From contig NZ_JAQCNJ010000102.1 of the NCBI RefSeq assembly GCF_028275055.1, positions 1 through 33,357 of the forward strand: a stretch of DNA of 33,357 nucleotides. Direction: 5' to 3'. The notes under the pieces were generated by a model. It made no database searches. It saw only the letters and a list, made by a program, of their open reading frames with translations, and was not told the DNA's origin. This DNA is from Haloplanus sp. (GTDB taxonomy: Archaea > Halobacteriota > Halobacteria > Halobacteriales > Haloferacaceae). Shown here piece by piece: positions 8,687-16,242 of the stretch; within the stretch, counting starts at the first letter, position 1, and each line of letters starts with the position of its first letter. Made by a program: the position numbers and the translations under genes.

Positions 8687-8716
8687 GTCATATCGGATGC
8701 GCCGTCGAGGGCGTGG

Positions 8717-10771
8717 CTACCGGTCGTCGTCCCGGAGTTCGAGTTCGGCCACGATGTCGGAGGGGTCCAGTCCGGTCCGAATGCGGTCGAGGATGGCGAA
8801 GGCGTCGTCGGGCGCGAGAAAGTGTCGGGTCACCGCTCGGCCGAGCGGCGTCGGTTCCAACCCATCGATAAACTCCCACTCGAGCAGTTTGGCGATCGCG
8901 CGTTTGGTCGGGACGTCGCCGAGCATCCGATCGTTGAGACGATTTGCCCCCTTGCCCGCGACGACGATGTTGGCGAGGGTCTCCTCTGCGGCCGCCGAAA
9001 GGTCGTACTCGGTTCGAACGTCCTCCATCTCCCCTTTCAGCAGTTTGAACGCCACCTCGTCTTCGGTCATCTCCATGCTGTTGTGGTAGGAACAATCGGG
9101 CTCGACCAGAAGGTAGACCGTGCCTTGATCGTGGTAGTCGGGACGGCCGGCCCGTCCGAGCATCTGTTCGAACTCCTGGACGGAAAGCCACTCGATACCC
9201 ATCGCTAGCGTGTCGAAGACGACCTGCGAGGCGGGAAAGTCGACGCCGGCGGCCAAGGCGGCGGTCGTGACGACGGCGGCGAGATCCTGATCGCCGAACT
9301 GGCGCTCGACGCGCTTTCGCCGGCCGTAGTCGAGACCGGCGTGGTACGGCGCGGAGTCGTACTCCAGTTTTCGAGAGATCTCGTGACACCGCCGCCGAGA
9401 GTTGGTGAAAATGATCGTCTGACCACGGTATCCCTTCGAGGATTTGCTGTCGAACTCCCGTCGGACGAGGCGGTTCTCGATCCTGGTTTTCTCACGGGCG
9501 TCGGCGAAGGTGACGTGACGCTCGATCGGGATCGGACGCTCCTCGAACTCGATCAGCGTCGCGCGCAGTCGCCGGGCCAGCCACTCGGGGTTGCCGACGG
9601 TCGCCGAGAGGTAGATCCACTGCGCCCCAGCGTAGTCGCCGCGGCGTTTTGCACGTGTCTCGCAGTACCCCTTCAGCCGGGAGATCATCCCATCGAGACG
9701 GTGGCCCCGTTCACCCTCCTTCAGGGTGTGGATCTCGTCGATGACGACCGCCCCGATGTCGCCCAGATCCTTGCCCGTCCGGAGCGCGTGGTCGATCCCC
9801 TCGTAGGTGCCGACCACCACGTCGGCCGAGGGATCAAACCGCGTACCGTCGTCGGTGACGCGACTGCCGCCGACGCGGATCGTCACGTCGACGAGGTCGC
9901 CGTAGCGTTCCTCGAAGTTCTCCGCTTTCTGGTTGGCGAGGGCGACGAGTGGAACCAGAAACAGCAGCTTCCCCGTTCCGTTCAGTGCGCGGTCGATGCC
10001 GGCGAGTTCGCCGACGAGCGTCTTTCCGGTTGCCGTTGCACTCACGACGAGTTGGTCGTCGCCGTCCAAGAGGCCGTTGCGGACCGAGAGGCTCTGAACG
10101 GGAAGCAGGGAGTCGAACCGACCGGTCACCTGCGTTTTCAGATCCGGATGGAGGTCCAGGTCGCCGGTCGGGACGGGATCCACGTCGTCGACGGTCGCAC
10201 CGATCTCGTCGAACTTCGTGAGGTCGGGATCGAGTTCGCCCTGTAGGAGGTTGACGATCCGGTCGAGATCCTGTACCTCCAACAGAAGTTCCTCGAGGCG
10301 GTCCTGTGCCGCGCCGGTGAGTCCGCCGGCGTAGGCGAGTTCGCCGTCGAGTTCGCGTCGCGCACAGTCGGGGCAGATGTGGTCTCGATCCGCTTTGATC
10401 GCGGTGTCCTCCGTGATCGGCGAGTACCGTCCCGCGGAGGCACAGTAGCGACAGGTCCGGACCGTCAGCGCGTCAAGCTGGTAGCCATCGAGCATCGCTT
10501 CGATGCGTTCTCGGCCGGGGGTCGGGGTTTGTTGTGAGATGCGGATGCGTTCCGCGCGGCGTGCGAGTTCGACGAACTGGCTCGGGTCGCGTGGCTCCTC
10601 GGTCGATCCGCGCTTGATCCGGAACCGGCCGGGGCGAGGACCGGCGTCGGTCTGCTTCAGGTCGAGAACGCCCCGGACCACCCGGTCGCCGTCGCGGGTG
10701 ACGGCGACGAGAACGTCGTCGTCGCGTCCGTGGAGAAAGAGCGTCTCGACGCGGCCAACCTGCCGTGACAC
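8717..10771 (-). CDS. Ski2/Hel308-like DEAD/DEAH-box helicase with N-terminal zinc site
   Basis: Superfamily 2 ATP-dependent helicase (684 aa). The N-terminal roughly 225 residues form a family-specific region with a CRYC...CPDC four-Cys zinc site (107, 110, 133, 136). The motor then shows Q-motif-like LLPVQSLSVRNGLL, Walker A SATATGKT (244-251), FLVPLVALANQK (Ia), DEIH (345-348), LSATVGN (motif III, 388-394), TIIFTNSRRRC, TTAALAAGVDFPAS and QMLGRAGRPDYHDQG (motif VI, 536-550), followed by a winged-helix-like C-terminal part. I associate the N-terminal region with DUF5814 of haloarchaeal helicases, from memory. The frame stays open through the upstream cupin gene to 11194, but that part is arginine-rich shadow. 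The GTG at 10771 has TAAAATA 26 nt upstream. Likely a DNA repair or RNA helicase; the substrate is unknown. Confidence 0.88.
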   Translation of the reverse strand: MSRQVGRVETLFLHGRDDDVLVAVTRDGDRVVRGVLDLKQTDAGPRPGRFRIKRGSTEEPRDPSQFVELARRAERIRISQQTPTPGRERIEAMLDGYQLDALTVRTCRYCASAGRYSPITEDTAIKADRDHICPDCARRELDGELAYAGGLTGAAQDRLEELLLEVQDLDRIVNLLQGELDPDLTKFDEIGATVDDVDPVPTGDLDLHPDLKTQVTGRFDSLLPVQSLSVRNGLLDGDDQLVVSATATGKTLVGELAGIDRALNGTGKLLFLVPLVALANQKAENFEERYGDLVDVTIRVGGSRVTDDGTRFDPSADVVVGTYEGIDHALRTGKDLGDIGAVVIDEIHTLKEGERGHRLDGMISRLKGYCETRAKRRGDYAGAQWIYLSATVGNPEWLARRLRATLIEFEERPIPIERHVTFADAREKTRIENRLVRREFDSKSSKGYRGQTIIFTNSRRRCHEISRKLEYDSAPYHAGLDYGRRKRVERQFGDQDLAAVVTTAALAAGVDFPASQVVFDTLAMGIEWLSVQEFEQMLGRAGRPDYHDQGTVYLLVEPDCSYHNSMEMTEDEVAFKLLKGEMEDVRTEYDLSAAAEETLANIVVAGKGANRLNDRMLGDVPTKRAIAKLLEWEFIDGLEPTPLGRAVTRHFLAPDDAFAILDRIRTGLDPSDIVAELELRDDDR

Positions 10772-10793
10772 GGATCGGAATACGGGAACCGGG

Positions 10794-10800
10794 TATTTTA
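10794..10800 (-). promoter_or_regulatory. TATA-like box of helicase, overlapping the cupin stop codon
   Basis: On the minus strand TAAAATA is centred 26 nt before the GTG at 10771. Its first three bases are the TAA stop of the upstream cupin gene. The box supports both the helicase start and separate transcription of the helicase. Confidence 0.55.
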
Positions 10801-11187
10801 GCCGTTCGACTCGGCGGCGAGTTCGATGGTGTCGTCGCCGTTGGGGACGACACAGACGAACGCCCCCTGCCGGTCGCTCTCGTTGCGGTACCAGTGGACG
10901 ACGCCCGAGGGGATCAGCAGGGAATCGCCCGCAGAGACCGTGTGTTCCTGGCCGTCGACCCCGACGACGTACTCCCCGTCGAGAACGTATTGTTCGTGTT
11001 CGACCGCGTTGGTGTGTCTGGGCACCTCGGCGCCGGGATCGAGCGTGAACCGGCGCATCGCAAAGGTCGGCGCGCCGTCGTCCTCGTCGATCAGGACGCC
11101 CTTCGAGAGGCCGTCGGCGGCGTCGACGGCTTCGTACTCGACATCGTCGGCGCGCCTGACGGTGAGGGCCGGAGCGTGGTCGCCCAT
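10798..11187 (-). CDS. Cupin domain protein
   Basis: Small single-cupin protein (129 aa). Cupin motif 1 is seen at residues 58-76 (HTNAVEHEQYVLDGEYVVG, with H58, H64 and E65 as likely metal ligands) and motif 2 around residues 88-99 (DSLLIPSGVVHW, with H98). It is acidic and lacks a signal or membrane segment, so it is probably cytosolic. The ATG at 11187 has a CTTAGG-type box about 28 nt upstream. It lies immediately upstream of the helicase gene, 26 nt from its start, and is divergent from the choice-of-anchor I gene. Cupins of this size range from sugar isomerases and dioxygenases to binding proteins, so no reaction is proposed. Confidence 0.88.
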   Translation of the reverse strand: MGDHAPALTVRRADDVEYEAVDAADGLSKGVLIDEDDGAPTFAMRRFTLDPGAEVPRHTNAVEHEQYVLDGEYVVGVDGQEHTVSAGDSLLIPSGVVHWYRNESDRQGAFVCVVPNGDDTIELAAESNG

Positions 11188-11260
11188 ACCTCAACGTGGG
11201 CGAACGCGAAACCTAAGGGTTTGGGCGGGGACGAGCAACACTTGTAAGAGGAGTGTAGTG

Positions 11261-11285
11261 AAGAGTATCGATATATACCGCTCTT
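11261..11285. promoter_or_regulatory. AT-rich inverted repeat between divergent promoters
   Basis: AAGAG (11261-11265) and CTCTT (11281-11285) flank the AT-rich core TATCGATATATACCG. The element lies in the 135-bp gap between the cupin gene (minus) and the choice-of-anchor I gene (plus), just upstream of the latter's TATA-like box. It could be an operator or a second TATA element; the assignment is tentative. Confidence 0.3.
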
Positions 11286-11291
11286 AGCAGA

Positions 11292-11297
11292 CTATTT
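11292..11297 (+). promoter_or_regulatory. TATA-like box for choice-of-anchor I gene
   Basis: CTATTT is centred about 28 nt before the GTG at 11323. The spacing supports that GTG as a leaderless start for the exported protein. Confidence 0.45.
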
Positions 11298-11322
11298 CAG
11301 CCATCTATCCTCGCGTTGTTGT

Positions 11323-12999
11323 GTGGTTTTGGAAAATCAGTTCAGTCGGCGAGGTGTCGTCGGAATGATCGTTGCGGCCGCGATTCCTTCGGGAGTCGTG
11401 GCGCAGTTCGGCGGCGGTAACGACGTGGAGACGGTTCGGCTAAACCGGATCGGCCGGTACGCGACCGGCGAGGCACTCGGCGGTGCGGAGATCGTTGCGT
11501 TTCACGCCCCTCGGAATCGGCTGTTCGTCGTCAACTCCGGCGCCGGACAGGTCGAGGTACTCGACCTCACCGAGCCATCGAGTCCAACGCAGGCCGGTGT
11601 GCTGAACGCGAGCGACCTCGTCGGCGCCGAGAGCGACGTCGTCTCGTCGGTCGGTGGTACCAACAGCGTCGACATCGACGACACTCTCGTCGCCGCTGCT
11701 ATCGAGGCCGAGCCGGCGACGGCCGACGGTGCCGTCGCGTTCTACGATCCGTCGACACTGGAGTTCGTAAACGCCGTGTCGGTCGGACCGCTTCCCGATA
11801 AGGTGACGATCGGTCCTGACGGGAACTACGTCGTCGTCGCCAACGAGGGCGAGCCGAGCGGTTCGACCGACCCCGCCGGATCGGTTAGCGTGATCGATGT
11901 GAGCAGCAGCGCACGGGACGCGAGCGTCGAAACGGCAACGTTCACTGATTTCGATGGGCAGGAAGCCGCGCTCCGCGAGGAGGGCGTCCATCTCGTCTCA
12001 TCGGGTGCGGGCGAGGCCGTCGCGTCGACCGTCATCGAACCCGAGTACGTCACCGTCGCGCCGGGGGGCGAACGAGCGTTCGTCAGCATTCAGGAGAACA
12101 ACGCCATCGCGACGATCGACCTCACGTCGGCGACGGTCGAACGGATCGACGGACTCGGATTCAAGCACTTCTCGCTTCCCGGTAACGAACTCGATACGAG
12201 CGACGTCGACGGCAGCAGCTTCCAGAACTGGCCGATCCATGGGATGTACCAACCTGACGCTATCGACACCTATGAGGTCGGCGGCGATACCTTCGTCGTC
12301 ACCGCAAACGAGGGCGACGCCAAGGACTTCGAGGTGAGCGTTCTGAAGAACCTCGAACTCGACCCGGCGGGGTTCGATCTCTCGGAGAACGCTTACGTCG
12401 ACAGTGTCGAGGAGTTGAAATCGCCCGAGAACTTGGGCAACATGGAGGTCAACGAGGCGGCGATGGCGGAGTTCGCGAACGGTGAGAACGGGTACACCGA
12501 CATCTACGCCATCGGCGGCCGGTCGTTTTCCGTGTGGCAGGTCGAGGACGACGGCCTGCGCCTCGCTTTCGACAGCGGGAGCCGGTTCGAGCGAACGTTC
12601 GCCGAACGGTACCCCGGCGGCCACGTCAACGTCGTCGAGAGTGGTCCGGAGACCGAGAGCGTCGAACTCGGTGTTGTCGGGGACCGGACGTTCGCATTCG
12701 TCGGACAGGAGAAGGGAAGCGGGATCGCCACTTACGACGTGACGAGTCCGGAGAACCCGGAGTACGTCCAGATGAACGTCAACCGAGACTACAGCGTGAG
12801 CGAGGACGACCTCGCCGCGGCGGCCGAGGCGAACCCTCGGAGCGACGAACCCGCCCGTGCGGGCGACTTCGCACCCGAAGGTGTCTACTTCGTTCCGGCG
12901 TCGGAGAGCCCGATCCGGAATCCGCTGGTCTGTGTCGGGTTCGAAACCAGCGGGACCGTCGGCGTCTTCGAGGTGACGCCGGTGACGGACACGAGCTAA
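11323..12999 (+). CDS. Choice-of-anchor I family secreted beta-propeller-like protein
   Basis: Predicted exported protein (558 aa). The N-terminus SRRGVVGMIVAAAIPSGVVAQ (residues 8-28) is a Tat-type signal with a twin Arg and hydrophobic core. The mature chain begins LNRIGRYATGEALGGAEIVAFHAPRNRLFVVNSGAGQVEVLDL, the opening of the choice-of-anchor I family, and continues with beta-propeller-like segments (DKVTIGPDGNYVVVANEGEP, PEYVTVAPGGERAFVSIQENNAIATIDL, TFVVTANEGDAKDF, DIYAIGGRSFSVWQ, FAFVGQEKGSGIATYDV). Related proteins are sometimes fused to phosphatase or esterase domains, but none is present here. No C-terminal anchor is evident, so it may be released or held non-covalently. The GTG start fits the TATA-like spacing. 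Enzymatic function is unknown. Confidence 0.85.
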   Translation: MVLENQFSRRGVVGMIVAAAIPSGVVAQFGGGNDVETVRLNRIGRYATGEALGGAEIVAFHAPRNRLFVVNSGAGQVEVLDLTEPSSPTQAGVLNASDLVGAESDVVSSVGGTNSVDIDDTLVAAAIEAEPATADGAVAFYDPSTLEFVNAVSVGPLPDKVTIGPDGNYVVVANEGEPSGSTDPAGSVSVIDVSSSARDASVETATFTDFDGQEAALREEGVHLVSSGAGEAVASTVIEPEYVTVAPGGERAFVSIQENNAIATIDLTSATVERIDGLGFKHFSLPGNELDTSDVDGSSFQNWPIHGMYQPDAIDTYEVGGDTFVVTANEGDAKDFEVSVLKNLELDPAGFDLSENAYVDSVEELKSPENLGNMEVNEAAMAEFANGENGYTDIYAIGGRSFSVWQVEDDGLRLAFDSGSRFERTFAERYPGGHVNVVESGPETESVELGVVGDRTFAFVGQEKGSGIATYDVTSPENPEYVQMNVNRDYSVSEDDLAAAAEANPRSDEPARAGDFAPEGVYFVPASESPIRNPLVCVGFETSGTVGVFEVTPVTDTS

Positions 13000-13024
13000 C
13001 CGGTCACTCCTTGTCGACCGCCTC

Positions 13025-13032
13025 ATTTATAC
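13025..13032 (+). promoter_or_regulatory. TATA-like box for S2P-CBS protease
   Basis: ATTTATAC is centred about 35 nt before the ATG at 13064, implying a short leader of roughly 8 nt if initiation occurs at the usual distance. Confidence 0.5.
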
Positions 13033-13063
13033 GAATTAAGTCCGTCCCCGCGCAACGACCCGT

Positions 13064-14251
13064 ATGCGCGGACTCCGCATCGGGACTGCGTTCGGCATTC
13101 CGATCAGGCTAGATCTCACCTTTCTCGTCGTGCTTCCGTTGTTCGCGTGGCTGATCGGCGGTGACGTTGGCAACCTCGTCGGCGTTCTAAATGGGGTGTT
13201 CGACATCGCGATGCCCGCCGAGACGCTGACCGCAGGAGCGGTGCCGTGGCTACTAGGGGCAACGGCGGCTACCGGCCTGTTCGCCTGTATCCTGTGTCAC
13301 GAGTTCGGCCACTCCGTTGTCGCTATGCGGTACGGGTACGAGATCGAGTCCATCACCCTCTGGTTGTTCGGCGGCGTCGCCCGGTTCGTCGAGATGCCCG
13401 AGAACTGGAAACAGGAACTCACCGTCGCCATCGCGGGGCCGGTGGTGAACGTTGGCCTCGGTATCGTTGCCTACCTCGGCGTACTCGCCGTGCCCGGCGG
13501 CCTCCCCGCCGTCCGGTTCGTCCTCGCGTACCTCGCGTTGACGAACGTCGCGCTCGCCATCTTCAACATGCTCCCGGGGTTTCCGATGGACGGCGGTCGC
13601 GTCCTGCGGGCGCTTCTCGCACGGAAACGGACACACGCCCGCGCGACACAACTCGCCGCCGAGGTCGGCAAACTGTTCGCCGTGGGTCTTGCCATCGTTG
13701 GGCTCTTCGCCAACCTCTTTCTGATCGCGCTGGCCTTTTTTATCTACATCGCCGCCTCAAGCGAGGCCCAGCAGACGGCGATGAAGGCGGCGTTCCAAGG
13801 TGTTACCGTTGGAGACATCATGACGCCGGTGGCGGAGTTACACACCGTCACCGCCGACACCGACCTGGTTACGCTCACCGAGCGGATGTTTCGGGAGCGT
13901 CACACGGGGTATCCCGTTCTCCGCGCCGGGGGACTCGTCGGCATGGTGACCCTGGACGACACCCGCGACGTCCGCGAGGTGGAACACGACGCATACCGCG
14001 TCGAGGACGTGATGGCGACCGATCTGGTGACGATCCGACCGGACGCCGACGCGATGGACGCAATCTCGACGATGCAACGCGAGGGGGTCGGCCGCCTTCC
14101 GGTCGTCGACGATGGCGGGGAGTTTGTCGGCCTGATCTCCCGGTCGGACCTGGTGACGGCGTTCAACGTCATCCGGACTGGCGGGGCGGCCGGCGGGGGT
14201 CGATCGGCGCTTGACCGACTGTCGGGTGATCCCGACCTCGTTCAGCGGTAA
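13064..14251 (+). CDS. Site-2 protease (M50) with two C-terminal CBS domains
   Basis: Intramembrane zinc metalloprotease (395 aa). Several hydrophobic segments cover residues about 16-235. The HEFGH zinc motif is at 79-83 inside a transmembrane helix, and the third-ligand motif FNMLPGFPMDGGR is at 167-179 with Asp176. From residue 247 come two CBS domains: VTVGDIMTPVAELHTV...HTGYPVLRAGGLVGMVTLDD, and VEDVMATDLVTI...GVGRLPVVDDGGEFVGLISRSDLV. CBS pairs bind adenine nucleotides in many proteins, so proteolysis may respond to energy state; that is inference. Such proteases release membrane-bound factors by cleaving within the membrane; the substrate is not apparent here. It is convergent with the PerM-like gene. 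Confidence 0.93.
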   Translation: MRGLRIGTAFGIPIRLDLTFLVVLPLFAWLIGGDVGNLVGVLNGVFDIAMPAETLTAGAVPWLLGATAATGLFACILCHEFGHSVVAMRYGYEIESITLWLFGGVARFVEMPENWKQELTVAIAGPVVNVGLGIVAYLGVLAVPGGLPAVRFVLAYLALTNVALAIFNMLPGFPMDGGRVLRALLARKRTHARATQLAAEVGKLFAVGLAIVGLFANLFLIALAFFIYIAASSEAQQTAMKAAFQGVTVGDIMTPVAELHTVTADTDLVTLTERMFRERHTGYPVLRAGGLVGMVTLDDTRDVREVEHDAYRVEDVMATDLVTIRPDADAMDAISTMQREGVGRLPVVDDGGEFVGLISRSDLVTAFNVIRTGGAAGGGRSALDRLSGDPDLVQR

Positions 14252-14368
14252 CGGACGTTCGTCGCCCGGAGCGGCCTCAGCCAGTCCTCTCACCGGGCTA
14301 CGGCGGGAGGAACCGGCGTCATATCGGGGTGATCACTCGCGGATCGTTAAGCGCTGCCGAGACCGGCA

Positions 14369-15445
14369 TCAGGGGGCGGTGTCGACGGTGCCGTCGTTCA
14401 CACCGAGGAGCCGCGGGAGCGCCGTGTGAGCGAAGGTGATAGCCAGAGCGAGAAGGATCGGGGCCAAAAAAAGGCCGTAGAAGCCGAAGACGACCGGCCC
14501 GAAGATGTACGCGAGCATCAACAAGCCGACGTGGGTTCGCTCGCCGCTCAGATACGGGCGGAGAAGCAGATCCGGCACCGTGTCAACGACGACGATAGCC
14601 ACGAGCAGAAAGGCAACGACGTAGCCGGCAAGCGCGTAGGCGTTGTCGAGAACGACCGGGACCGACATAACGGCGGCAAGGGGGAGATAGACGATTTTCA
14701 TCCCGACGACCGGGATCAGGCTGGCGACGCCGGTCAGAACGCCAGCAAGCGTGGGGTACGGTACCTGGACAGCGGTGGGGGCGAGGGCGTTGTACCCGTT
14801 GAACGCACCGACGGCGATGAGCGCGATTGCGATGACGTTCAGAAGGTTCCCGAAGAGAATGGCCTCGAGTTCGCGGTCGGCGGCTTCCAGATACTCACGG
14901 ACGATGGCGTCGTCGTCGAACTGGAGGAGCCACTCGTGGATCCTCGATCCGTCGATCAGGAGGTAGTACGTGACGACAACGACGATCAGTAGGTTGAGAA
15001 AGAAGCCGGTGACCGCGGTCGTCAGGACGGCGGCGTTCGCGACGAGAAAGTCGATGACCCGATCAAGCCGGCCGGCGTGGTATGCGTCGACGAGGTTGCC
15101 GACGGTGAGTTCCGGAATATCCTCGACACCGCCCAGCCACGCCACGTTCGTCGCGGCGAGTTCGACGACGGGGTACGTCTCGACAAAGCGCCGCGTCTCG
15201 ACAACCAACAACACGAGGGTGTAGCTGAGGAGAATGAGCAACGGGACGGCGAGAAAGGTGATAACGGTCACCGCCCGGACCCGTGCAGGGAGACGGAGCC
15301 GTCCGAGCGCCCTGTAGAAGCGGCGCGTCGAGTAATACAGAAAGACGGCGACGGTGAGGGCGGCGATAAAGCGGTACGCGACGTATCCGGTGACGAGGGC
15401 CACGGCGAAGCCGAACAGGGCGACCACTGCGCGTCGTTCGTCCAT
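14369..15445 (-). CDS. AI-2E/PerM family membrane protein
   Basis: Polytopic membrane protein of 358 aa. N-terminal hydrophobic segments (VVALFGFAVALVTGYVAYRFIAALTVAVFLYYSTRRFYRALG, then a second long pair) are followed by a soluble amphipathic stretch and more membrane helices. The family segments GFFLNLLIVVVVTYYLLIDG, GVLTGVASLIPVVGMKIVYLPLA and the C-terminal PYLSGERTHVGLLMLAYIFGPVVFGFYGLFLAPILLAL are typical of AI-2E/PerM (formerly UPF0118) proteins. Members have been linked to autoinducer export and sodium/proton exchange in bacteria; the archaeal role is not established. The frame opens at 15496, but the ATG at 15445 precedes the first helix and has a CCTTTGC element about 28 nt upstream. 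Confidence 0.9.
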   Translation of the reverse strand: MDERRAVVALFGFAVALVTGYVAYRFIAALTVAVFLYYSTRRFYRALGRLRLPARVRAVTVITFLAVPLLILLSYTLVLLVVETRRFVETYPVVELAATNVAWLGGVEDIPELTVGNLVDAYHAGRLDRVIDFLVANAAVLTTAVTGFFLNLLIVVVVTYYLLIDGSRIHEWLLQFDDDAIVREYLEAADRELEAILFGNLLNVIAIALIAVGAFNGYNALAPTAVQVPYPTLAGVLTGVASLIPVVGMKIVYLPLAAVMSVPVVLDNAYALAGYVVAFLLVAIVVVDTVPDLLLRPYLSGERTHVGLLMLAYIFGPVVFGFYGLFLAPILLALAITFAHTALPRLLGVNDGTVDTAP

Positions 15446-15530
15446 TGCGGTCGGGTAGTGTGCGGGCCCGATGCAAAGGCCTTGTCGTGAGCGCACGACG
15501 GCGGCGTCGACCCGGGTTGTGAGAACGGAC

Positions 15531-15538
15531 GATATATC
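15531..15538 (+). promoter_or_regulatory. TATA-like box for DUF2892 gene
   Basis: GATATATC is centred 27-28 nt before the ATG at 15562, the expected archaeal spacing for a leaderless mRNA. Confidence 0.55.
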
Positions 15539-15561
15539 ACCCGGCAGGTCAAAACGGATCT

Positions 15562-15774
15562 ATGGCACCAGCGAAAAACGTCGGTGGCCGTGACCGTCTC
15601 GTTCGCGCAGTACTCGCCGTCGGCCTGACGATTGTGGCAGTGCAGGCGTTACGGACCGGACGGCGCACGCTCGGCCTGATTACGGGGCTCGGTGCGCTCG
15701 GAGCCGGGTTCAACGCGACAACCGGGGTCTGCGGGATCAACGCCGTTCTCGGTATCGATACGACCGACGAGTAA
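15562..15774 (+). CDS. DUF2892 (YgaP-type) small membrane protein
   Basis: A 70-residue protein. NVGGRDRLVRAVLAVGLTIVAVQAL begins the domain and forms the first hydrophobic helix; LGLITGLGALGAGFNATTGVCGINAVLGI forms the second, with the conserved-looking TGVCGINAVLG end and one Cys. The DUF2892 fold is found alone or fused to rhodanese in other organisms, usually as an inner-membrane component. The gene is divergent from the PerM-like gene. Its stop codon is the left edge of a perfect 20-bp palindrome. Function unknown. Confidence 0.88.
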   Translation: MAPAKNVGGRDRLVRAVLAVGLTIVAVQALRTGRRTLGLITGLGALGAGFNATTGVCGINAVLGIDTTDE

Positions 15775-15792
15775 GGGGTGTCGACACCCCTT
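15773..15792. repeat. Perfect 20-bp palindrome overlapping a stop codon
   Basis: AAGGGGTGTC followed directly by its exact reverse complement GACACCCCTT. The first two bases are the last two of the DUF2892 TAA stop. In RNA it would fold into a GC-rich stem (about 8 bp with a 4-nt loop). As DNA it could be a symmetric protein-binding site. A transcript-end role is likely from its place, but only a short TTCTC follows instead of a T-run. Confidence 0.6.
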
Positions 15793-16049
15793 CTCAGCGC
15801 CGCCAGGGCCCGGTCAACGTGTCGTCGAATCGGACGCCGTTCAATGCGACGTTCTCGGCCATGAGCAGCGACCGTTTCCGAACCGGTCCGTCGTAGACGT
15901 GGGCCGTGGGAGCGAGGCGGTCCCTCGAATCGCAGATGCTGGATGACTCACGGGGAGAGAAAGCGGTCGACACCGGGGTCGTCGCGACGGATGGCCAAAG
16001 ACGTGGGTCGGGACGTCGTGGACCGGTAGACTGTGCGTGTTCGTCGCCG
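15793..16049. other. Intergenic region between DUF2892 gene and tRNA-His
   Basis: No recognised gene. A minus-strand reading frame ending at 15794 runs upstream into the tRNA; its last roughly 35 residues (ending ENVALNGVRFDDTLTGPWRR) use haloarchaeal-looking codons, but no start, promoter or family is clear. It could be a gene remnant or chance in GC-rich DNA. I found no repeat of the tRNA 3' end that would mark an integrated element. Confidence 0.4.
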
Positions 16050-16054
16050 AAAAG

Positions 16055-16127
16055 GTCCGGGTGCGAGAATCGAACCCGCGTCTCAGCCTCCACAAGGCTG
16101 AAGGATAACCACTACCCTAACCCGGAC
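16055..16127 (-). tRNA. tRNA-His (GTG)
   Basis: Cloverleaf on the minus strand. The acceptor UCCGGGU pairs with ACCCGGA; a 5' G is encoded before it and faces a discriminator C, the G-1:C73 pair that marks tRNA-His. The D arm contains GGGT...ATCC. The anticodon arm is CAGCC-TTGTGGA-GGCTG with anticodon GTG. The T arm is GCGGG-TTCGATT-CTCGC. No intron is present and the 3' CCA is not encoded. A short run of four T follows the 3' end (16050-16053), consistent with archaeal termination. Confidence 0.95.
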
Positions 16128-16210
16128 ACGAATTGAGTTACTGTGCTGTGAGTGAAGTAGGTTACGACTCGGCATCGGGGTGTGGCAGCGACACACGGTC
16201 GAGTCGGGAC

Positions 16211-16217
16211 GTTTTAG
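16211..16217 (+). promoter_or_regulatory. TATA-like box for the 151-aa protein gene
   Basis: GTTTTAG is centred about 29 nt before the GTG at 16243, supporting that start over the open upstream frame. Confidence 0.4.
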
Positions 16218-16242
16218 TCGTCCGGTCGCCTACACAGTGACA

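Noticed and set aside
10772-11194. Upstream extension of the helicase frame through the cupin gene
   Set aside because: The added residues are almost all Arg, Gly and Pro, overlap a real cupin gene, and bypass the TATA-like box placed correctly for the GTG at 10771.
11998-13026. 342-codon minus-strand open frame inside the choice-of-anchor I gene
   Set aside because: It is an antisense shadow of a well-supported secreted protein; no start context or family features.
16055-16127. tRNA-His as an integration (att) site for a mobile element
   Set aside because: No repeat of the tRNA 3' portion and no integrase, recombinase or phage gene was found in the window.
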